Source: Arcuatula senhousia (taxonomy: Eukaryota; Mollusca; Bivalvia; Mytilida; Mytilidae). From it: 64,000 bases of DNA. The DNA lies in the NCBI GenBank assembly GCA_963971305.1, contig OZ020306.1, positions 72,637,022-72,701,021 of the forward strand, written 5' to 3'. This document shows positions 21,701-32,796 of the stretch, one piece after another. Below the pieces are notes generated by a model that searched no databases, was not told the origin of the DNA, and saw only the letters and a program-made list of their open reading frames with translations. The number at the start of each line of letters is the position of its first letter. The stretch's first letter is position 1. A program made the translations under genes and the position numbers.

Positions 21701-24700
21701 AGATGTATGAAAGTCGTCTTTAGGTTGGATGTATGAAAGTCGTCTTTAGGTCAGATGTATGAAAGTCGTCTTTATGTCAGATGAATGAAAGTCGTCTTTA
21801 GGTCAGATGTATGAAAGTCGTCTTTAGGTCAGATGTATGAAAGCCGTCTTTAGGTCAGACGTATGAAAGTCGTCTTTAGGTCAGATGTATGAAAGCCGTC
21901 TTTAGGTCAGATGTATGAAAGCCGTCTTTAGGTCAGACGTATGAAAGTCGTCTTTAGGTCAGATGTAAGAAAGCCGTCTTTAGGTCAGATGTATGAAAGT
22001 CGTCTTTAGGTCAGATGTATGAAAGTCGTCTTTAGGTCAGACGTATGAAAGCCGTCTTTAGGTCAGATGTATGAAAGCCGTCTTTAGGTCAGACGTATGA
22101 AAGTAGTCTTTAGGTCAGATGTATGAAAGTCGTCTTTAGGTCAGATGTATGAAAGTCGTCATTAGGTCAGATGTATGAAAGCCGTCTTTAGGTCAGACGT
22201 ATGAAAGTCGTCTTTAGGTCAGATGTATGAAAGTCGTCTTTAGGTCAGATGTATGAAAGTCGTCTTTAGGTCAGACGTATGAAAGCCGTCTTTAGGTCAG
22301 ATGTATGAAAGCCGTCTTTAGGTCAGACGTATGAAAGTAGTCTTTAGGTCAGATGTATGAAAGTCGTCATTAGGTCAGATGTATGAAAGCCGTCTTTAGG
22401 TCAGATGTATGAAAGCCGTCTTTAGGTCAGATGTATGAAAGTCGTCATTAGGTCAGATGTATGAAAGCCGTCTTTAGGTCAGATGTATGAAAGCCGTCTT
22501 TAGGTCAGATGTATGAAAGCCGTCTTTAGGTCAGACGTATGAAAGTCGTCTTTAGGTCAGATGTATGAAAGCCGTCTTTAGGTCAGATGTATGAAAGCCG
22601 TCTTTAGGTCAGACGTATGGAAGTAGTCTTTAGGTCAGATGTATGAAAGTCGTCTTTAGGTCAGACGTATGAAAGTCGTCTTTAGGTCAGATGTATAAAA
22701 GCTGTCTTTAGGTCAGATGTATGAAAGTAGTCTTTATGTCAGATGTATGAAAGCCGTCTTTATGTCAGATGTATGAAAGCCGTCTTTAGGTCAGATGTAT
22801 GAAAGCCGTCTTTAGGTCAGACGTATGAAAGTCGTCTTTAGGTCAGACGTATGGAAGTAGTCTTTAGGTCAGATGTATGAAAGTCGTCTTTAGGTCAGAC
22901 GTATGAAAGTCGTCTTTAGGTCAGATGTATGTAAGCCGTCTTTAGGTCAGATGTATGAAAGTCGTCTTTAGGTCAGATGTATGAAAGTCGTCTTTAGGTC
23001 AGATGTATGAAAGCCGTCTTTAGGTCAGACGTATGAAAGTCGTCTTTAGGTCAGATGTATGAAAGCCGTCTTTAGGTCAGATGTATGAAAGCCGTCTTTA
23101 GGTCAGATGTATGAAAGCCGTCTTTAGGTCAGATGTATGAAAGCCGTCTTTAGGTCAGATGTATGAAAGTCGTCTTTAGGTCAGATGTATGAAAGCCGTC
23201 TTTAGGTCAGATGTATGAAAGCCGTCTTTAGGTCAGATGTATGAAAGCCGTCTTTAGGTCAGACGTATGAAAGTCGTCTTTAGGTCAGATGTATGAAAGT
23301 CGTCTTTAGGTCAGATGTATGAAAGTCGTCATTAGGTCAGATGTATGAAAGTCGTCTTTAGGTCAGATGTATGAAAGTCGTCATTAGGTCAGATGTATGA
23401 AAGTCGTCTTTAGGTCAGATGTACGATAGTCGTCATTAGGTCAGATTTATGAAAGTCGTCTTTAGGTCAGATCTATGAAAGTCGTCTTTAGGTCAGACGT
23501 ATGAAAGTCGTCATTAGGTCAGATGTATGAAAGTCGTCTTTAGGTCAGATGTATGAAAGTCGTCTTTAGGTCAGATGTACGATAGTCGTCTTTAGGTCAG
23601 ATGTATGAAAGCCGTCTTTTGGTCAGAGGTATGAAAGTCTTCTTTTGGTCAGATGTATGAAAGTCTTCTTTTGGTCAGATGTATGAAAGACGTCTTTAGG
23701 TCAGATGTATGAAAGCCGTCTTTAGGTCAGATGTATGAAAGCCGTCTTTAGGTCAGATGTATGAAAGACGTCTTTAGGTCAGATGTATGAAAGCCGTCTT
23801 TAGGTCAGATGTATGAAAGCCGTCTTTAGGTCAGATGTATGAAAGCCGTCTTTAGGTCAGACGTATGAAAGTCGTCTTTAGGTCAGATGTATGAAAGTCG
23901 TCTTTAGGTCAGATGTATGATAGTCGTCATCAGGTCAGATGTACGATAGCCGTCTTTAGGTCAGATGTATGAAAGTCGTCTTTAGGTCAGACGTATGAAA
24001 ATCGTCTTTAGGTCAGATGTATGAAAGTCGTCTTTAGGTCAGATGTATGAAAGTCGTCTTTATGTCAGATGTATGAAAGTCGTCTTTAGGTCAGACGTAT
24101 GAAAGTCGTCATTAGGTCAGATGTATGAAAGTCGTCTTTAGGTCAGATGTACGATAGTCGTCATTATGTCAGATTTATGAAAGTCGTCTTTAGGTTAGAT
24201 GTATGAAAGTCGTCTTTAGGTCAGATGTATGAAAGCCGTCTTTAGGTCAGATGTATGAAAGTCGTCTTAAGGTCACATGTATGAAAGCCGTCTTTAGGTC
24301 AGATGTATGAAAGACGTCTTTAGGTCAGATGTATGAAAGTCGTCATTAGGTCAGATTTATGAAAGTCGTCTTTAGGTCAGATCTATGAAAGTCGTCTTTA
24401 GGTCAGATGTACGATAGTCGTCATTAGGTCAGATGTATGAAAGTCGTCTTTAGGTTAGATGTATGAAAGTCGTCTTTAGGTCAGATGTACGATAGTCGTC
24501 ATTAGGTCAGATGTATGAAAGTCGTCTTTAGGTCAGATGTATGAAAGCCGTCTTTAGGTCAGATGTATGAAAGCCGTCTTTAGGTCAGATGTATGAAAGA
24601 CGTCTTTATGTCAGACGTATGAAAGTCGTCTTTAGGTCAGATGTATGAAAGCCGTCTTTAGGTCAGATGTATGAAAGTCGTCTTTAGGTTAGATGTATGA

Positions 24701-27192
24701 AAGTCGTCTTTAGGTCAGATGTATGAAAGTCTTCTTTAGGTCAGATGTATGAAAGTCGTCTTTAGGTCAGATGTATGAAAGTCGTCTTTAGATGAGATGT
24801 ATGAAAGTCGTCTTTAGGTCAGATGTACGATAGTCGTCATTATGTCAGATTTATGAAAGTTGTCTTTAGGTTAGATGTATGAAAGTCGTCTTTAGGTCAG
24901 ATGTATGAAAGTCGTCTTTAGGTAAGATGTATGAAAGCCGTCTTTAGGTCAGATGTATGAAAGTCGTCTTTAGACTAGATGTATGAAAGTCGTCTTTAGG
25001 TCAGATGTATGAAAGTCTTCTTTAGGTCAGATGTATGAAAGTCGTCTTTAGGTCAGATGTATGAAAGCCGTCTTTAGGTCAGATGTATGAAAGCCGTCTT
25101 TAGGTCAGATGTATGAAAGTCGTCTTTAGGTCAGACGTATGAAAGTAGTCTTTAGGTCAGATGTATGAAAGTCGTCTTTAGGTCAGATGTATGAAAGTCG
25201 TCTTTAGGTCAGATGTATGAAAGCCGTCTTTAGGTCAGATGTATGAAAGTCGTCTTTAGGTTAGATGTATGAAAGTCGTCTTTAGGTCAGATGTACGATA
25301 GTCGTCATTATGTCAGATTTATGAAAGTCGTCTTTAGGTTAGATGTATGAAAGTCGTCTTTAGGTCAGATGTATGAAAGTCGTCTTTAGGTCAGATGTAT
25401 GAAAGCCGTCTTTAGGTCAGATGTATGAAAGTCGTCTTTAGGTTAGATGTATGAAAGTCGTCTTTAAGTCAGATGTATGAAAGTCTTCTTTAGGTCAGAT
25501 GTATGAAAGTCGTCTTTAGGTCAGATGTATGAAAGTCGTCTTTAGGTCAGATTTATGAAAGTCGTCTTTAGGTCAGATTTATGAAAGTCGTCTTTAGGTC
25601 ACATGTATGAAAGTCGTCTTTAGGTTAGATGTATGAAAGTCGTCTTTAGGTCAGATGTATGAAAGTCGTCTTTAGGTCAGATGTATGAAAGCCGTCTTTA
25701 GGTCAGATGTATGAAAGCCGTCTTTAGGTCAGATGTATGAAAGACGTCTTTATGTCAGACGTATGAAAGTCGTCTTTAGGTCAGATGTATGAAAGCCGTC
25801 TTTAGGTCAGATGTATGAAAGCCGTCTTTAGGTCAGATGTATAAAAGCTGTCTTTAGGTCAGATGTATGAAAGCCGTCTTTAGGTCAGATGTATGAAAGC
25901 CGTCTTTAGGTTAGATGTATGAAAGTCGTCTTTAGGTCAGATGTATGAAAGCCGTCTTTAGGTCAGATGTATGAAAGACGTCTTTAGGTCAGATGTATGA
26001 AAGTCGTCTTTAGGTCAGATGTATGAAAGTAGTCTTTAGGTCAGATGTATGAAAATCGTCTTTAGGTCAGATGTATGAAAGACGTCTTTAGGTCAGACGT
26101 ATGAAAGTCGTCTTAAGGTCAGATGTATGAAAGCCGTCTTTAGGTCAGATGTATGAAAGCCGTCTTTAGGTCAGATGTATGAAAGACGTCTTTATGTCAG
26201 ATGTATGAAAGTAGTCTTTAGGTCAGATGTACGATAGTCGTCATTAGGTCAGATTTATGAAAGTCGTCATTAGGTCAGATGTATGAAAGTCGTCTTTAGG
26301 TCAGATGTATGAAAGCCGTCTTTAGGTCAGATGTATGAAAGTCGTCTTAAGGTCAGATGTATGAAAGCCGTCTTTAGGTCAGACGTATGAAAGTCGTCTT
26401 TAGGTCAGATGTATGAAAATCGTCTTTAGGTCAGATGTATGAAAATCGTCTTTAGGTCAGATGTATGAAAGACGTCTTTAGGTCAGACGTATGAAAGTCG
26501 TCTTTAGGTCAGATGTATGAAAGCCGTCTTTAGGTCAGATGTATGAAAGCCGTCTTTAGGTCAGATGTATGAAAGACGTCTTTATGTCAGATGTATGAAA
26601 GTAGTCTTTAGGTCAGATGTACGATAGTCGTCATTAGGTCAGATTTATGAAAGTCGTCATTAGGTCAGATGTATGAAAGTCGTCTTTAGGTCAGATGAAT
26701 GAAAGTAGTCTTTAGGTCAGATGTACGATAGTCGTCTTTAGGTCAGATGTATGAAAGCCGTCTTTAGGTCAGATGTATGAAAGACGTCTTTAGGTCAGAT
26801 GTATGAAAATCGTCTTTAGGTCAGATGTATGAAAGACGTCTTTAGGTCAGATGTATGAAAGTCGTCTTTAGGTCAGATGTATGAAAGACGTCTTTAGGTC
26901 AGATGTATGAAAGCCGTCTTTAGGTCAGATGTATGAAAGACGTCTTTAGGTCAGATGTATGAAAATCGTCTTTAGGTCAGATGTATGAAAGACGTCTTTA
27001 GGTCAGACGTATGAAAGTCGTCTTTAGGTCAGATGTATGATAGTCGCCATTAGGTCAGATGTATGAAAGTCGTCTTTAGGTCAGATGTATGAAAGTCGTC
27101 TTTAGGTCAGATGTATGATAGTCGCCATTAGGTCAGATGTATGATAGTCGTCTTTAGGTCAGATCTATGAAAGTCGTCTTTAGGTCAGATGT
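18707..27192. repeat. 8.5-kb minisatellite, 26-bp unit, about 326 copies
   Basis: The array is an uninterrupted head-to-tail run of ggtcagatgtatgaaag(t/c/a)cgtcttta. Variant positions are limited and recurrent: t/c/a before cgtc, gat/gac before gtatg, cttta/catta, gtatga/gtacga, and aggt/atgt. Each unit contains TGA and TAG, and 26 is not a multiple of three, so it is non-coding in all frames. The plus strand is G-rich relative to C (about 7 G to 3 C per unit). It lies in the large intron of the nSTAND3-ankyrin gene. The number of copies is calculated from length and may be mis-assembled. Confidence 0.97.
19260..23991. repeat. Higher-order tandem duplication of 91 units (2,366 bp x 2)
   Basis: Rare unit variants recur at a constant distance: ggttgga at 19,357 and 21,723, aagaaag at 19,601 and 21,967, atggaag at 20,251 and 22,617, tcatcagg at 21,561 and 23,927. 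Every offset is 2,366 bp, which is 26 x 91. The two blocks are adjacent, about 19,260-21,625 and 21,626-23,991. They are nearly identical, with sparse differences such as gtacga/gtatga near 21,550/23,916. Confidence 0.93.
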
Positions 27193-27860
27193 ACATGTAT
27201 GAAAAATCAAAGTTGGTATAGTGTTGTGTTATGGGTTTCTCTCGTCTTCGAAAGGTGCGTAAAGTTCGAAGATCAGATGTGAATTATGGTGATCTGGTAT
27301 CGAACTCTCTTATTATCGTACAAATAAAACCATTTTACCTCAATATCTGATTGTGAATATTCTTGTCGTCATTAACGAATGTTTGAGGAATGGGATGGGC
27401 ATTGGATTTGTTGTAGGCTACAATAGAGTATTCAGTTATTTTAAGGATAGTTAATAAAGGTCATGTGCCAGCTATTGCCTGGGGTTTGCTTGGACAGTCT
27501 CTTAAAATAAAGGTAATAACAAAACTGCCGAACTTGAATGATCAATCTCATAGTCCAGAGAAAATGACAAAAACGAATCAGTCATACCGGATAATTGGTG
27601 GATTGCAATTGTCCTGACTAGGTACAGGCATTTCAAACGACATGGTGGGTTAAACCAGGTTTATGGCACCTCCCTCTTCCATTGTGATCTTAGGATCCGG
27701 TAATGACCATAGAATTCAACATAGTCGTGACACAATAGGGATATTTAGGTGATCATCGCAGTACAGCAGACCAGTCAAACACTTATTAAAACAATTAATC
27801 ACCATATCTTTTAACTAAATTTTGAACTTTTCTTCTTGTGGCTGATAACGAAGAAAGATT
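27193..27860. repeat. Retroelement-tail type repeat (family H) and unassigned DNA
   Basis: 27,530-27,690 carries 'attgtcctgactaggtacaggcatttc' and 'ggtgggttaaaccaggttta', a tail I recall from mussel retroelements. The reverse of this occurs near 51.2-51.4 kb. A 39-codon frame at 27,232-27,351 plus (MGFSRLRKVRKVRR) is open but unrecognised. Confidence 0.5.
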
Positions 27861-30090
27861 TTTTTAGGGATCGTATGAGACGTATTTTCTTATAGCCCTG
27901 CTCCAAAAGTAGGTCATGAAGAAATCGGTGTCGGATAAAAAAAATCTGTGAAATGTGTGCAGGATCTGGCATATCGAATAATTTGTGAAATATAAATACC
28001 GTATGCAGCGGAAGTAGAGATTAGGAAAATAAATAATTTGAAAATTAAAATCGTCTCTTTTTTCATAATTTTTTGTACTGAGATGACCACCTGGATCAAA
28101 TTCGAGGTGCAAATCCAAGAAAGACGTGAATCAATTTGATTCGGTGGTCTCTTTAATCTCCAATTCTGGAGGATATATTGAAGGAATCCATCTACCAAAT
28201 GAAGTGTTATTGACAGAAAGGACATCATCAATATCCTTGAATGTAAGATTAAATGACCTTGCCTCTTTCATCTTTTTGTTCTTTACGAGTCCCTGAAGAA
28301 ATTCAGTCTCGTAAGAGTATAAAAACAAATTGGCGTGGAGAGGAACACATTTTGAGCCCATTGGAATGCCGATTTGTTGTTGAAAAATCTCTTCTCCAAA
28401 GGTGACAAATATGTTGTCAATGAGAAAATCATGCGTACTGCAAACTTGTTCCAGTGTGTAACAAATTTAATCTTTGAAAGATGTTTTGGAAAAGAATGTA
28501 GAATTATAATCCAAAACAACAAAACTCCTAGAGATTGAAAAGGCCCTTTTGAGAAGTTTTTTCAGGCGACATTTTAGTTTTTCGTGTGGCACGGTAATGT
28601 ATAAAGTTGAAAAATTGAACGTTTTCAAAGAGTGAACCTCAGAAAATGATCTAGATTTAAAATGATCTAACAAATCTTTTGAATTCTTCAAAATCCACAT
28701 ATGGTTAATTCCACTACCATTATAAATAGTGTCGCAGTATGCTTGTTGACTTTCTTTGACAGCAGACAAGATTTTAGGTAAATGAACGGACAGCTCTGTA
28801 GTTGAACATGATGGAGATCCAGCTATATACCTTTCTTTGTACGGCTTTTAGTAAAGTTTAGGTATCCAGTACAAATATGGTAACTTTTTATGTTCCTCTT
28901 TCATTTGAATATTGAAAGATGACATAAAAGAGCTATGGTTGGCTATGATTTCATTTTTGTTAAATGTAGTCCGTTTGTATGTAGCGCTAGCGGAAGTAAT
29001 TCCATCAATGCCTATTTTTTTTATTAGACAATTGTAATAATGTGCTTTACATACAAAAACTATATTATTGACAACCTTGTCTGCTGGCGTGACAACATAC
29101 CTGTCGTGTAAGGAAGAGAGACAATTGAGAGCTTCACGATCTCTAAATACAGAAGAAGGCCGGGGTTCACACATTTGCGAAGTTTGTCTATTCGACTTCG
29201 TACAAGAGATCGGATAGTCCTTACACAGTCCGACAGTGATTCAAGCTCTGGTTCTTGGTCCTTTTCCCTCTTTATCCAGGCTCTAACATAGTCTCAACAG
29301 CGTCCATGATGATCTTAAAGTTGTGATTCAAATTTATACGTTGCGGTTCCCTGAATTTAGGTCCATGGGAAACCACATTACGTAATAAACCATTTTCAAT
29401 TATCTTAAGATCACCCATGATGACATGACTAGATGGACCATAGACAAAGGGAGAAGCATAGGAATCACATGTCAGAGGGGACTTTAGATATTCTTCAATG
29501 TTTAGGTCCTGCGATGCCTTTTTTGTGGTTGAAAATTTTACTACTTATTGTTTTAGTGTAGCAGTAGGAAACAATTGGTGATGGCTGATTTACGATTTAA
29601 AATATTGCTGATGCTTATAGCATCTATCTCTTTTGTTCCTAAATGGAATATGGAGAAAATTTCTATCCTCAGTAGTAAGAGGTTCACTTCTTACAGGCTT
29701 AAAAAGAGGGAAAATGCAACGTCGCAGATGATGCTAGTAAGTCTGTAAGAAGGAGAAAAATGGATCAGTACCTGCTTTTTCTAGCCCAAGATCACGTAGG
29801 TCTTTAAGTTTCGTGACTTGTAGTGAATAGAGAATGGTACGAAAATGATGGACTCCCAATTGTTGTTGTAGAGTTGTTATCAGACAATCAAACGTGTCTG
29901 AAAGGGATCTGTTGTCAGTTGTTGTCAGACTGGCACCAGATCCCGGTTTGTATAGTTTGTGATCATGACTACGTTTGTGTCTACCCTTAGGGTTAAACAG
30001 TTTCATAACATTCACCTCACTACATTGTGGGCTAGAAAGATTTCCTACTCCCTTGATGTTATCAATACATCCATAAGGCATTAACTTACA
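27860..30090 (-). pseudogene. Decayed Penelope-like reverse transcriptase element
   Basis: Read from 30,081 downward, a set of frames gives successive parts of one protein. An N-terminal region (KLFNPKGRHKRSHDHKLY) comes first, then GDLKIIENGLLRNVVSHGPK (about 29,450-29,360), YVVTPADKVVNNIVFVCKAH (29,174-28,848), and LPYLYWIPKLY. RT motifs follow: FSTLYITVPH (28.6 kb), GIPMGSKC (28.37 kb) and DIDDVLS (28.22 kb), with an AYGIYISQIIRYAR tail (28.0 kb). Frameshifts and stops separate the pieces. The catalytic box reads D-IDD where the family has Y-IDD. The motif set (TLYTxIPH, PMGTxxAP, YIDD) fits a Penelope-like RT, and no GIY-YIG nuclease is visible. It lies in the large intron in the gene's own orientation. 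Confidence 0.75.
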
Positions 30091-31155
30091 GCCTGGTTGC
30101 GTCTGAATTCCTCCTTTGATTTTATTTTTTTTTATATTTTACTATATTTTTAACTTCAGTATCGTCTCATTTTGTGTGGAATATGTATTCCTCAGTTTTT
30201 GTTGTCAGATTAGATGTACAAAGCCATGAGGAAACATACGTATTACCGAAGTTACTCAATGCTAAGAAACATAAAAGATGAGCTGTATATTCTTTGACAC
30301 ACTTTCTGATACACATGTACTATTATTTAAACAGAAAATAAATAGAGATGGAAAAAAGATGTTTTAGCTGTTCTTTTTCCTTCGGACTATAATTGAGCCA
30401 AAAAATCTTGTACAAAATATGTTTACTAAGTTGAACCTTTAAATTCATCAAAATTGACTTCCCTATTAATATTTTATTTTATTTTTTTCCATAGCTGAAA
30501 TAATTAAAATACTTAAAATACCTACCATAGCATATTAAAAAGAGAATAGATGAGAAGGTGAATAAAACAATGATAGTTATTTAAAAGTATTAGCTTAACA
30601 ACATTTGTGTAAAGAGATTGATAATTTCAACAGTTACAGAAAAATATTACAAATGAATTGGAATGTTTGTGTCCTATTTTACAAATTTACTTAAACCAAA
30701 CCAGTAAATTTGTATAAAAAAACCTCTTTAAAAATCAGTTATTATGTATAATTACTGGTCAGAATTAGGAATTATATATAGCAAGCTTTTGTGGAGGAAC
30801 AAGAGACTCGGGTCCCTCTTAATAATGAGTAAGCTTTTGTGTTGCAGGTGGAGATGGAAATTATTAATATGAAGACACATTTATACTTTGGTGGTTATGA
30901 GTATATACGTTAGCTAAACAAGTTTTTCAGTCAAGCAGGAGGGGGATTGCAGCTTATCAAAATCAATGCCGAGATTGAATGTTTGTTACGTTATTGTTTT
31001 GAAAAGAAATTAGAAAGGTTGAATTCTGAAATATTTAAGTTCACTCCATATTGTCAATAGTTCAATTAAAAACACTGGGCTGAAATTACTAAGATCTGGA
31101 AATCATTTCCGTTTGGTTACTACACATGTCTAATCACATTTTAAATTAGACTTAC

Positions 31156-31209
31156 CTTTTATAGCATGTGGAATCGTACTTTGATGGAGTTGTTCCAATA
31201 TTCTGATAT
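31156..31209 (-). CDS. nSTAND3-ankyrin gene, linker exon (54 nt)
   Basis: The exon has consensus borders: tttttacag before 31,209 and GTAAGT after 31,156. Only one phase fits both neighbours, with two bases completing a codon, 17 codons, and one base left over. It encodes IRILEQLHQSTIPHAIK. The 'LHxxxIP' helix end followed by E-QxKxxxxxW in the next exon is the linker I recall before the NTPase in related mussel proteins. Its length is a multiple of three and it is phase 1 at both ends, so skipping it would keep the frame. Confidence 0.8.
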
Positions 31210-31239
31210 CTGTAAAAATAATTTACCTGTTACCTTTAA

Positions 31240-31530
31240 TGAATTTGAAACATATAGAATATTATGTACTTTCCTTTTTGATACTATCTATATCTAGGTG
31301 AGTATCAGACGAGTCCGGTAGGACGAGTCTGATACGAGACTAGATGTAGATAGTATCAAAATGGAAAGTATATAATATTCTTTTTATCGGTAATGACGTC
31401 ACAATTATCAAGTGCTCCCACCTGATATTTTCTTGTATCACGGACTGTCCATGATACTAAAAAATATCAGGCAGATGAGATCAAAGGAAAAAGCCGCTTA
31501 TTACCGATAATTAAAAATAAGAGTGACCCC
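31240..31530. repeat. Two adjacent foldback (palindromic) sequences
   Basis: 31,256-31,297 (agaatattatgtactttcct...) is nearly the reverse complement of about 31,340-31,382, with an inner 9-bp stem (gtatcagac/gtctgatac). A second hairpin follows: 'tttttatcggtaat' near 31,380 against 'attaccgataattaaaaa' near 31,502, with an inner pair 'cctgatatttt' and 'aaaaatatcagg'. They lie 47 bp upstream, in gene sense, of the 54-nt exon. Confidence 0.8.
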
Positions 31531-31914
31531 TTGATCGTGCATATTTAGAATGTTAATTGTAGCAAGCGGTCTTATTGTTACATGTAAGATGTGCCTAAAA
31601 GTATTTTAAAGTGTAGATTTATTTTTTTTTTTTTTTTTTTTGACCAACTATTACAAACGATTGTATATGTATATGCATAAAAGTATATATAGATCAATAA
31701 AACCCAAATATGCCAAACTAAACACAATTTATATTGATATAATATAGAATGGATATGGAACTTTTTGTGATTATAAAATAATTGGTTTGTGTGAGTGTAT
31801 GACTTGTCTAAATGTCATCGAAGCATCTGACCTAAACCACTTTGACGCCCTGTTCCCATCATACATCCTGTGCTATGATGAGGTAACACTCTGTTAGCGA
31901 CACATTTTGTATGG

Positions 31915-32030
31915 AGTCTAGCTTGCCGGATGGTCTAGGGAGCTGTATATAGTTAAAAGCGGTCATGCCATAGATGTCCCTGCATGGGTTCGACACCCAC
32001 TAAGGAAACAACGTAACATTTGTAGGTGCG
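31915..32030 (+). mobile_element. tRNA-like SINE head
   Basis: An A-box-like tgccggatggtctagggagc is followed about 65 bp later by a B-box-like gggttcgacaccc. The spacing and flanks do not allow a full tRNA fold, so I take it as a tRNA-derived retroposon fragment. Confidence 0.4.
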
Positions 32031-32522
32031 TTTATGCAGTTTGGACATTGTTGAGAAGATTATTCGTCTAGGTTTTCACTTGATGATATGTTTTATTCTG
32101 TAATTGTTTATCTGTTTCTATGATACACGGTATCAAATTGTCAAATTGCTAAAATATAATAAGTGAAAAACGTTCGCAGGGATAAATGAAAGACGTGCCC
32201 TTTCATTATAACATGCATATAACTGGAATATATGTCTGCGCATTATGGCCTTATTATAACCTGCAAATTAATGGTGTTGAGTTACGCTTCAAGTAAGTTT
32301 TAATAAAACATTGAATTTATAGCCTTTGTTAATTTGCTGATTACTAGTATCTTATAAGAATATCCGTTTTTTTTAATTAAATCTTTATTTTTGGATTTTA
32401 TGATGCCATGGCTGACTTAAATGAAGTTAAAATGTACACTATTTTTTTTGTTTTGTCAGCTATTTGTACACGATCATACATGTAGACGACTCAAACATGC
32501 CAACATCGTATTTTATATGTAC

Positions 32523-32564
32523 CTGTATGTACACCCTTTACGATCTCGTTCACCTCTGTCATAC
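32523..32564 (-). CDS. Coiled-coil micro-exon f (42 nt)
   Basis: The exon is bounded by ttttag and GTACAT. With phase 1 borders it encodes MTEVNEIVKGVHT plus a junction Gly (G|GT), where the other copies give Asp. Hydrophobic residues fall at positions 2, 5, 9 and 12 of 14. It is the last of six homologous micro-exons before the linker exon, 1.3 kb away. Confidence 0.78.
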
Positions 32565-32796
32565 CTAAAACAAAGGATTGAAGCATTAAGAACAATATTA
32601 AAGCCAAGAAATGCTAATGTGACAGCCGCCTCTATTTTCGTAATAATGCCAACAAATAAACAATAGTTTTTTTTTTTATACAAAACGAAAAAAAAAACCC
32701 ATGTACACAAACATACACAAACTAAATTGTAATCAGTGACACGAACTAAAGCTGACACGAAGTTAGTTGTTGTGAAGAGGAGTCAGCACAACGGGT

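Larger units (their letters stand above)
15289..31155 (-). other. Intron of about 15.9 kb in the main gene
   Basis: The donor at 31,155-31,151 (GTAAG) and acceptor at 15,290-15,289 (AG) join phase 1 to phase 1. The codon created is GAG (Glu), giving IPHAIK-E-QFKRRLDEW across the junction, which matches the linker I recall from related mussel nSTAND3 proteins. The intron contains family D and C repeats (16.6-18.4 kb), the 26-bp minisatellite and a PLE remnant. The splice pairing is inferred from frame and family resemblance, not from transcripts. Confidence 0.75.

Noticed and set aside
18707..27192. CRISPR-like array
   Set aside because: The 26-bp units follow one another directly with no unique spacers, and the context is a eukaryotic intron.
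18707..27192. Repetitive protein encoded by the minisatellite
   Set aside because: Each unit carries TGA and TAG and the unit length is not a multiple of three, so no frame stays open on the plus strand. No long frame was found on the minus strand either.
27232..27351. 39-codon plus-strand ORF MGFSRLRKVRKVRR...
   Set aside because: Open but short, next to retroelement tail sequence, with no recognised family.
31915..32030. tRNA gene
   Set aside because: A- and B-box words are present, but acceptor and anticodon stems cannot be formed. Treated as a SINE.
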